Source of the DNA: Sinomonas atrocyanea
GTDB taxonomy: Bacteria; Actinomycetota; Actinomycetes; Actinomycetales; Micrococcaceae
NCBI RefSeq assembly: GCF_030811715.1
Contig: NZ_JAUSRH010000013.1
Span: forward strand, 62,001 to 126,000
Length of the DNA: 64,000 nucleotides
Direction of reading: 5' to 3'
The position numbers and the translations under genes were made by a program. The notes below the pieces were generated by a model. It did not search any database. It was not told the DNA's origin and saw only the letters and a program-made list of their open reading frames with translations. This document shows positions 44,561-51,391 of this stretch, piece by piece; position 1 is the first letter of the stretch; each line of letters begins with the position of its first letter.

Positions 44561-46252
44561 ATGCCCAAGACCCCCATGCCCACCGCCCCGACACCCGGAG
44601 TCCCCACTCCCGGGGTCACCACGCCCAAGGATTCGGCGGTCCTCGACTCCGCCCACGTCGGCGACATCCAGGGCGCCTTCGGCACCATCCGCCTGGGCGA
44701 CTCCTCGTCCCAGTCGAGCTGGAAGCGGCGCCTGAAGACGCTCCTGGCCATCGTCGGCCCGGGCCTGATCGTGATGGTCGGCGACAACGACGCCGGCGCG
44801 TTCGGCACCTACACCCAGGCCGGCCAGAACTACGGCACGTCCCTGCTGTGGACGCTCCTCCTGCTCGTCCCCGTCCTCTACGTGAATCAGGAGATGGTCC
44901 TGCGCCTTGGCGTGGTCACGGGCGTAGGGCACGCGCGGCTCATCCTCGAGCGGTTCGGGAAGTTCTGGGGCGCGTTCAGCGCGATCGACCTGTTCATCCT
45001 CAACGCCCTCACGATCGTCACCGAGTTCATCGGCATCTCGATCGGCCTTGACTACCTCGGCGTGCCCAAGATCCCGGGCGTGCTGATCTCGGCGCTGTTC
45101 GTGATCGGTGCGGCCAGCACGGGCTCGTTCCAGCGCTTCGAGCGGGTCTGCATGGCCCTCGTCGCCGGCTCGCTCCTGCTGGTCCCCGTGTTCTTCATGG
45201 CCGCCCCGGACTACGGGCAGATGGCCCACGACTTCGTGGTGCCCGGCATCCCGGCAGGCTCCGACATTGCCGACGTCACGCTGCTCATCATCGCCATCGT
45301 CGGCACCACCATCGCCCCGTGGCAGCTGTTCTTCCAGCAGTCCTACGTGATCGACAAGCGCATCACCCCGCGCTACATGAAGTACGAGCGGGTGGACCTC
45401 TGGCTCGGGATCGTGATCGTGGTGCTCGGCGCCGCGGCGATCGTCGGCTTCACCGCCGCGGCGTTCGCGCACCGGCCCGAGTTCGGCCACTTCACCGACG
45501 CCGGCGGCGTGGCCGAGGGCCTCGGCAAGCACGTGGGCCGGCTCGCCGGGATCCTGTTCGCCCTCGCCCTCATCGATGCCTCCATCATCGGCGCCGCAGC
45601 CGTGGGCCTCTCCACCTCCTATGCGCTCGGCGACGTCCTCGGCCTCAAGCACTCCCTGCACCGCAAGGTCAGCGACGCCAAGGGCTTCTACGCCGCCTTT
45701 GCCGGCATCATCGCCCTCTCCGCGGTCATCGTCATCATCCCCGGCAGCCCGCTCGGCCTCCTCACGGTCGGTGTTCAGGTCCTGGCCGGGGTGCTGCTGC
45801 CCTCGGCCACCGTATTCCTGCTCCTGCTCTGCAACGACAAGGAGGTCATGGGGCCGTGGGTCAACGGCCGCGGGATGAACATCTTCACCTCCGCCGTCAT
45901 CGCCGTCCTCGTGATCCTCTCCGTGGTCCTCACGGCCGCCGTCCTGTTCCCGGACATCAGCGGGACCGCGATCCTGCAGATCCTCGGCGGCGGGGCGCTC
46001 GTTGCCCTGCTCGCGGCGACAGGGCTCGCCGTCGTGCGCCTCCGCGCTGCGGCGAGCGCGAAGGCGGTCCGGGCCGAGCCCGCGGACCGCTCCCAGCGGT
46101 CCACCTGGCGGATGCCGCCGCTTGCGCTGCTGCAGCGGCCCCAGCTCTCCATGGCCCGGCGGGCCGGGCTGAGCGTGCTGCGCCTGTACCTGCTCGTGGC
46201 GATGGTCCTCGTGATCGTCCGCGTGGTCCAGCTGGCCCTCGCCGGCGCCTGA
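44561..46252 (+). CDS. NRAMP-related (probable Mg2+) transporter
   Basis: A 563-residue membrane protein of the SLC11/NRAMP superfamily with about 11 helices. In helix 1 the canonical DPGN is replaced by DNDAG (residues 75-79), and in helix 6 the metal-selecting Met-Pro-His is replaced by IAPWQ (251-255), so the Met that favours transition metals is absent. Those changes match the NRMT subgroup, which transports Mg2+ and does not exclude the hydrated ion. An upstream M-box supports this. The C-terminal region is cytoplasmic and basic. A soluble MgtE-N/CBS gene follows after 81 bases. Confidence 0.88.
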   Translation: MPKTPMPTAPTPGVPTPGVTTPKDSAVLDSAHVGDIQGAFGTIRLGDSSSQSSWKRRLKTLLAIVGPGLIVMVGDNDAGAFGTYTQAGQNYGTSLLWTLLLLVPVLYVNQEMVLRLGVVTGVGHARLILERFGKFWGAFSAIDLFILNALTIVTEFIGISIGLDYLGVPKIPGVLISALFVIGAASTGSFQRFERVCMALVAGSLLLVPVFFMAAPDYGQMAHDFVVPGIPAGSDIADVTLLIIAIVGTTIAPWQLFFQQSYVIDKRITPRYMKYERVDLWLGIVIVVLGAAAIVGFTAAAFAHRPEFGHFTDAGGVAEGLGKHVGRLAGILFALALIDASIIGAAAVGLSTSYALGDVLGLKHSLHRKVSDAKGFYAAFAGIIALSAVIVIIPGSPLGLLTVGVQVLAGVLLPSATVFLLLLCNDKEVMGPWVNGRGMNIFTSAVIAVLVILSVVLTAAVLFPDISGTAILQILGGGALVALLAATGLAVVRLRAAASAKAVRAEPADRSQRSTWRMPPLALLQRPQLSMARRAGLSVLRLYLLVAMVLVIVRVVQLALAGA

Positions 46253-46333
46253 CCCGTCCCCTCTCCCCACCGACCGGCGGGTGACGTACAGTCGCCCCGA
46301 GACGCCGATGCCCCGCGCACCGAAAGGCCCCCG

Positions 46334-47599
46334 ATGACCACCGCCGCCCCGGAAGCCTCCCTCTCGCTCTCCACGCTCCTGCGCCAGCCGGTCACCGACT
46401 CCGACGGGCACCGCATGGGCGTGCTCGCCGACCTCATCGTCCGGCTCGGCCGCGGCGACTACCCGCTCGTGACCGGGCTCGTCGTCGCCGTCGGCGGCAC
46501 GCGGGCGTTCGTCACGGCGTCCGACCTCGCTGCCCTCGAGCCCGGCCGCGTCCAGCTCGCCGTGAGCACCGTGGACCTTCGCGAGTTCCGCCGGCGGGAG
46601 GGCGAGGTGCTCCTCTCGGAGGACGTCCTGGGCCACCGGCTCATCGACGTCACGCGCGCCGCGTTCGTCAAGGCGTACGACATCCAGCTCACCCCCGTCC
46701 TGGACGGATGGGCGGCGACCGGCCTCGACGTGCACCGGCGCCGCTGGCTGAGCCTCGGCCCGCGCCACGCCGCCCACGCCCCGCGCGACTGGAAGGACTT
46801 CGAGCCGCTCATCGGCCACGCCGACTCCGCCCACGTGCGCCGCGCCGCCGGCCGCATCCCGGACCTGAAGCCTGCCCAGATCGCGGACATCATCGAGGAG
46901 GCCACCGAGCGCGAGCAGCACGAGCTGCTCGCCCAGGTGCACGAGGACCCCGAGCTCGAGGCGGACGTCTTCGAGGAGCTCGACGAGGACCGCCAGTCGG
47001 AGCTCTTCCGGGACCGCACCGACGCGGAGGTGGCGGAGGTGCTCGGGCGGATGCAGGCCGACGACGCCGCTGATGCCGTCATGGACCTGCCCCAGGAGCG
47101 GCGAGCCCCGGTCCTCGGGCTCCTGCCCGAGCCCCACCGCGGCGTGGTGCACCGGCTGCTCGGCTACCACGGGCTCACCGCCGGCGGCCTCATGGGCACC
47201 GAGTTCCTCGCCCTGCCCGCCACCGCGACCGTGGCGGACGCGCTCGCGGCGGTCCGCGGGGCGAGCCTCCTCCAGCCCCAGGCCCTGGCCGTCATCTACA
47301 CCCTCGCCCCGGACGGCACACTCGAGGGCGCCCTCACCCTCGTCCACGCCGTCCAGGCCGACCCCGGCCGCCTGCTGTCCGAGGTCGCCGACCGGGACGT
47401 GGTCCGTGCCGCCCCGGACGACGACGTCATCGACGTCACCACCCGCATGGCCGACTTCAACCTCCTGGCCATGCCGGTGCTGGCCGAGGACCGGCGCATC
47501 CTCGGCGTCATCACGGTCGACGACGCGCTCGAGGCCGCGATCCCCGAGGACTGGTCCCGGCGCGAGCCCCACCACCGCGAGACCGGGTCGGAAGGCTGA
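46334..47599 (+). CDS. soluble MgtE-N/CBS protein without membrane domain
   Basis: A 421-residue soluble protein. An N-terminal PRC-barrel-like part is at about 10-85. An MgtE_N superhelix (about 165-270) has RIPDLKPAQIADIIEEATEREQHELL and the DDAADAVMDLPQERR motif. A CBS pair (about 285-405) has TVADALAAVRGA and DRRILGVITVDDALEA. The five-helix membrane pore of true MgtE is absent, so it resembles the Mg2+-sensing plug alone. It is co-directional with the NRAMP-like gene. Confidence 0.87.
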   Translation: MTTAAPEASLSLSTLLRQPVTDSDGHRMGVLADLIVRLGRGDYPLVTGLVVAVGGTRAFVTASDLAALEPGRVQLAVSTVDLREFRRREGEVLLSEDVLGHRLIDVTRAAFVKAYDIQLTPVLDGWAATGLDVHRRRWLSLGPRHAAHAPRDWKDFEPLIGHADSAHVRRAAGRIPDLKPAQIADIIEEATEREQHELLAQVHEDPELEADVFEELDEDRQSELFRDRTDAEVAEVLGRMQADDAADAVMDLPQERRAPVLGLLPEPHRGVVHRLLGYHGLTAGGLMGTEFLALPATATVADALAAVRGASLLQPQALAVIYTLAPDGTLEGALTLVHAVQADPGRLLSEVADRDVVRAAPDDDVIDVTTRMADFNLLAMPVLAEDRRILGVITVDDALEAAIPEDWSRREPHHRETGSEG

Positions 47600-47623
47600 C
47601 GCGCACTGGTTCCTTGCTGGGCG

Positions 47624-47650
47624 GTCCGGCCGGGCCCGGCCCGGGCGGAC
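47624..47650. terminator. hairpin between convergent genes
   Basis: A 12-bp stem with one mismatch and a CCG loop, 25 bases after the MgtE-like stop and just before the convergent MFS stop. It could serve both directions. Confidence 0.65.
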
Positions 47651-47653
47651 AGC

Positions 47654-48880
47654 CTAGGAGTGCCGGAGGCGGCGCAGCACGAGGGCGAGGCCCACAAAGG
47701 CCAGGGCGTTGGCGGCCAGGATCACTGTGACGGCGGCGGCGGGGCTGGCCACGTAGGCGGCGCCGAGGATGCCGCCGGCGGCGAGGAGGCCGACGCCGCG
47801 GACGAGGGCCAGCCAGCCGAACGCCACCGCCCGCGAATGGGAGGGAACGAGCTCAGTGACCACGGCCTTGACCGTAGAGTCCAGCACGCCGTTGACGATT
47901 CCCCACACCGCGGCGCCTGCCCAGACGAGCGCCACGCTGCCGCCGAACGAGATCGCGGCGACCGCGGCCGCGGCAGGGACGGCGAGGAGCACGAGGGGGC
48001 CGCGGCGGTCGTAGAGCCGCCCGACCACGAACCCGCTGAGCCCGTCCACGGCCATCGCCACGGCGAAGACGACCGGGACGAGGGCGTCGCCGAGGAGCCC
48101 GGTGGTCTGGGCATGGAAGGCGATGAGCGGGAACGGCGCCACGCCGCAGGAGAGGACCGCCACCGCCGCCGTGTACTGCCAGAACCGCGCCGGCAGGTGC
48201 GCCCGCGCCATGCCCTTCGCATCCGGGCCGCGGGCAGGGGCGGCAGCACCGGCGTCGTGCTCGTAGACCGCCGGGTCCGGCACCCGGGTGCGCAGCCATG
48301 CCAGCACGCCCAGGACGAGCACGCCGGGGACGGCGAGGACGCCGAAGGCGAGCCGGTAGTCGCCCTCGCTCCAGGCCAGGACGGCGGCCAGGAGCAGGGG
48401 CCCGAGCATGGCGCCCGTCTGGTCGAGCGCCTGGTGGATGCCGAACGCGCTGCCGCGGCCGGTCCTGGTCGAGGCGTGGGAGAGGAGGGTGTCCTTGGCC
48501 GGGGAGCGAACGGCCTTGCCGAGCCGCTCGGTGCCGTAGAGCAGCAGCGCCGGGGCGATCAGGCCGGTGGCCCCGATGAGGGGAACGCTCAGGACGGTGA
48601 GGGCGTAGCCGGTGATGGTCCAGGCCCAGTAGTGCTGGGTGCGGCGCACCGCGAGGCCGGAGAGGACGCGCAGGCCGTAGCCGATGAACTCCCCCGCCCC
48701 CGCGACGAGGCCCACCACCGTGGCGCTCGCGCCGAGCGTGCCGAGGTAGGGGCCGATGATGCTGCGGGCGCCCTCGTACACCATGTCCGCCAGCAGGCTG
48801 ACGATGCCGAAGGCGAGGATGAAGTGCCACGGGCGGAGCAGGGGCGCGCGCTCCTGCGCGGCGGGGCTGCCGTTCGCCAT
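47654..48880 (-). CDS. MFS transporter
   Basis: A 408-residue 12-helix protein. It contains MVYEGARSIIGPYLGTLGAS near residue 32, a GRLYDRRGP loop, and SPAKDTLLSHASTRTGRGSAFG near 120, a pattern seen in hypothetical actinobacterial MFS proteins. ATG 48880 follows AAGGAGATCCCCC; an upstream in-frame ATG at 49096 would lie in the divergent promoter and is rejected. Substrate unknown. It is divergent from the lipoprotein/LGFP operon. Confidence 0.85.
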   Translation of the reverse strand: MANGSPAAQERAPLLRPWHFILAFGIVSLLADMVYEGARSIIGPYLGTLGASATVVGLVAGAGEFIGYGLRVLSGLAVRRTQHYWAWTITGYALTVLSVPLIGATGLIAPALLLYGTERLGKAVRSPAKDTLLSHASTRTGRGSAFGIHQALDQTGAMLGPLLLAAVLAWSEGDYRLAFGVLAVPGVLVLGVLAWLRTRVPDPAVYEHDAGAAAPARGPDAKGMARAHLPARFWQYTAAVAVLSCGVAPFPLIAFHAQTTGLLGDALVPVVFAVAMAVDGLSGFVVGRLYDRRGPLVLLAVPAAAAVAAISFGGSVALVWAGAAVWGIVNGVLDSTVKAVVTELVPSHSRAVAFGWLALVRGVGLLAAGGILGAAYVASPAAAVTVILAANALAFVGLALVLRRLRHS

Positions 48881-49081
48881 GGGGGATCTCCTTGGGGCTG
48901 GGTACCGGGGCTGGCCGAGGCCGGGGGTCAGGTTACCGCGTGCGCCCGAGGAAATGCTGCGCTCGGCGGGACCCCTGAACTGGTCTGCGGGCGGCCCCGC
49001 TCCCTTGAGCGAGGCGCAGACCCGTCCCACCGCCGCGTCGACCGCGAGAGGGACTGGGACCGTGCCTTCTCCACGGGCTAG

Positions 49082-49097
49082 GTTGTACATGTACAAC
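49082..49097. promoter_or_regulatory. perfect palindrome at LGFP locus
   Basis: GTTGTACATGTACAAC is its own reverse complement over 16 bases. It ends 26 bases before the start of the lipoprotein gene that leads the LGFP/L,D-transpeptidase operon. A near-identical copy is at 57125-57140. Confidence 0.65.
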
Positions 49098-49122
49098 GCT
49101 CGCTTCCTTGGGGGGACACTTC

Positions 49123-49587
49123 GTGAGAACCAGATCTGGGCCCAGAGCCCTGCCCGCAGCCGTGCTCCTGCTGTCCGTGGGCCTCGCCGGATGCTCGGCG
49201 ACAGGCACCGCTGCGGCGACGAGCCCGGCGTCGACCGCCGCCGCGATCACCCCTGCGTCGGCCACCGCCCCTACTCCGGCGGAATCCATGGCACCGTCGG
49301 TTGCCTCCGCGATGGCCGACGGCGCCCTAAGCGGGGAGCGCTGCCAGAAGTCCGCGGACGGGACGTGGACGTACGCGGCGAAGCTCACCAACCACGACAC
49401 GGTGCGCGAGGCGTTCACAGTGGCCATCGGCCTCACGAGGGCCACCGCGGTCCTCGACCATGCGATGGTGCAGAAGACCCTCGGCCCCGGCGAGAGCGCT
49501 GACATCTCAGCCGCAGGCTTTGGTAGGGACACCCCCGCCGCGGGGACGGACTGCGGCGCCGCCCTCTCCAAGGCGAGTGCAGAATGA
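49123..49587 (+). CDS. lipoprotein, operon leader of LGFP transpeptidase
   Basis: A 154-residue lipoprotein starting at GTG 49123 with a signal peptide ending SVGLAGC. An Ala/Thr/Pro-rich linker (residues 27-70) precedes a small beta-rich domain with GERCQKSADGTWTYAAKL and two late cysteines. The domain resembles a small extracellular fold of unknown type. Its stop overlaps the next start by 4 bases, so it is made together with the LGFP protein. Confidence 0.65.
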   Translation: MRTRSGPRALPAAVLLLSVGLAGCSATGTAAATSPASTAAAITPASATAPTPAESMAPSVASAMADGALSGERCQKSADGTWTYAAKLTNHDTVREAFTVAIGLTRATAVLDHAMVQKTLGPGESADISAAGFGRDTPAAGTDCGAALSKASAE

Positions 49588-51296
49588 GGATCCGCCGCCG
49601 AGGGGCGTGGGCCGCGGCCCTGGCCCTGGCCGCCCTCATCGCGGCGGCCGGGCCCTCGCAGGCCGGTCCCGCCCCCTCCCCGACCGACGCCCCGAGCTCG
49701 GCACCGACCTCGACCGACGCCCCGACTGCGACCCCCACGGCGTCGCCCAGCGGGACACCGTCGCCGACCGACACCGCGGTACCGACCCCCACCGATCCCG
49801 CGAGCGTCACGACCGCGGATACGGCGAGCGCCGCCTCCACCCCGACCACCGCCGCCCCCGCGCCGCTCTCCCCCATCCGGTCCAAGTACGCCGCGCTGGG
49901 CGGGGCCGCCGGATGGCTCGGCGCCTCCGTCTCGGCCGAGGACTGCACCGCGCCCCCGGGCGGCGGCTGCGCCGGGGCGTTCCGGAACGGTGCGATCTAC
50001 TGGTCAGCGGCATCGGGCGCCCACCCAGTGGGAGGCGCCGTCCGCGCACGGTGGGCCGCGGCAGGGGCCGCTGGCGGCCCCCTCGGCTACCCGACCACGG
50101 ACGAGGTGCCCATCCGCAGCGGCGGCGTCTACCAGCTCTACCAGGGCGGGGCCATCTACTGGTCGCCGGCCACCGGTGCCCACACCTCGCGCGGCGCTGT
50201 CCGCAGCGAGTACGCCGCAAAGGGCTGGGAGAACGGGTTCCTCGGCTACCCGACCACCGATGAGGTGCCCATCCGCAGCGGCGGCGTCTACCAGCTCTAC
50301 CAGGGCGGGGCGATCCTGTGGTCCCCGCCCACTGGCGCCCACACCTCTGGCGGTGCGATCCGCGGCGGATGGGCGGCCACCGGTTACGAGAACGGGCCCC
50401 TCGGGTACCCGACCACGGACGAGATCGCCCTCCGCGGCGGCGTCTACCAGCTCTACCAGGGCGGTGCCATGTACTGGTCCCCCAGCACCGGCGCCCATGC
50501 CTCACGCGGCGGGATCCGCGCGGTCTGGGCTGGGACCGGGTACGAGAACGGTTCGCTGGGCTACCCCGTCGCCGACGAGCTCTGCTCCGGGTCATCCTGC
50601 ATCCAGAAGTTCCAGGGCGGCACCATCACGTGGCTCGCCGGTGCCACCGGGGTGCATCCGTACAACGAGTGCGAGGCCCTGAACACCGGCCGCTCGAAGT
50701 ACCCGAGCTACGGCGCCTCCTCAGTCTCGTTCGCGATCGCGGAATCCTACGGCTCGTCCAGGGCCACGTTCGTCCGCTGCCAGAACACGGCCGGGGTCTA
50801 CTGGCCGGACTGGGCCGCCGGGGCCACTGTCGGCCGGTCTGGCTTCAAGCCGCCGGGCGTCGCCTCCGGCCCGACCCGCTACGAGTACTCACCGACCGGC
50901 GGCTACTCGGTGACCCAGGCCTTCGGCCTCGGCAACCCCGGCACGGCGCTGCCGTACCAGACCCTCAACCCCAACTCGCGCTGGGGCGGCAACCCATGGA
51001 GCGGGACGTACAACCAGTACTTCGAGGAGTCCGCCTGGGTGGGGTACGACGAGAACATGTGGTACTTCGCCACCCGCTCCACGCACGACTACCGGCAGGG
51101 CGCGGTCCTCAACTACAACCGGCCGCCCGACTCGGGCATCGTGCAGGACGCCGGCTTCGCGATCTTCCTCCACGAGAACACCTCCCCGACCGCCGGCTGC
51201 ATCGCCCTGCCGGACTGGAACCTGGTCGACTGGCTGCAGAAGGCCCACAGCGGCGACCGGATCATCATGGGGGTCCGCTCCGCCCTCTTCAGCTGA
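49584..51296 (+). CDS. secreted LGFP-repeat protein fused to L,D-transpeptidase-like domain
   Basis: A 570-residue exported protein: signal peptide, Pro/Thr-rich linker to about residue 95, one degenerate and four good LGFP repeats (about 95-350) with period 53 residues, then a C-terminal catalytic-type domain. That domain has H530 and Cys539 in HENTSPTAGCIALP, the YkuD/COG3786 L,D-transpeptidase signature. Thus peptidoglycan cross-linking or editing is likely combined with envelope binding. Start ATG 49584 overlaps the lipoprotein stop. A terminator follows. Confidence 0.88.
   Translation: MRIRRRGAWAAALALAALIAAAGPSQAGPAPSPTDAPSSAPTSTDAPTATPTASPSGTPSPTDTAVPTPTDPASVTTADTASAASTPTTAAPAPLSPIRSKYAALGGAAGWLGASVSAEDCTAPPGGGCAGAFRNGAIYWSAASGAHPVGGAVRARWAAAGAAGGPLGYPTTDEVPIRSGGVYQLYQGGAIYWSPATGAHTSRGAVRSEYAAKGWENGFLGYPTTDEVPIRSGGVYQLYQGGAILWSPPTGAHTSGGAIRGGWAATGYENGPLGYPTTDEIALRGGVYQLYQGGAMYWSPSTGAHASRGGIRAVWAGTGYENGSLGYPVADELCSGSSCIQKFQGGTITWLAGATGVHPYNECEALNTGRSKYPSYGASSVSFAIAESYGSSRATFVRCQNTAGVYWPDWAAGATVGRSGFKPPGVASGPTRYEYSPTGGYSVTQAFGLGNPGTALPYQTLNPNSRWGGNPWSGTYNQYFEESAWVGYDENMWYFATRSTHDYRQGAVLNYNRPPDSGIVQDAGFAIFLHENTSPTAGCIALPDWNLVDWLQKAHSGDRIIMGVRSALFS
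50080..50640 (+). repeat. LGFP coding tandem repeat, 156-159-bp period
   Basis: The LGFP core codons recur at about 50082, 50241, 50400 and 50556. Two of the units are nearly identical at DNA level (around 50095-50155 and 50251-50311), a sign of recent duplication or ongoing recombination. Confidence 0.8.
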
Positions 51297-51327
51297 GCGC
51301 ACGACGGCGGGCGGCGGCCCGTGCGGC

Positions 51328-51355
51328 GAAGGCCGCCCCCGTGGGGGCGGCCTTC
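51328..51355 (+). terminator. terminator hairpin after LGFP transpeptidase
   Basis: A 12-bp perfect stem (51328-51339 with 51344-51355) 32 bases past the stop, in the convergent gap before the phosphoesterase gene. Confidence 0.7.
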
Positions 51356-51391
51356 GGCATTCGGGGCGGCTCGGACGTTCGGCGGCTCGGG

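Noticed and set aside
44480-47575. About 1030-codon minus-strand frame opposite the NRAMP-like and MgtE-like genes
   Set aside because: Shadow of real plus-strand genes; protein is repetitive Glu/Asp/Gly/His with no family features.
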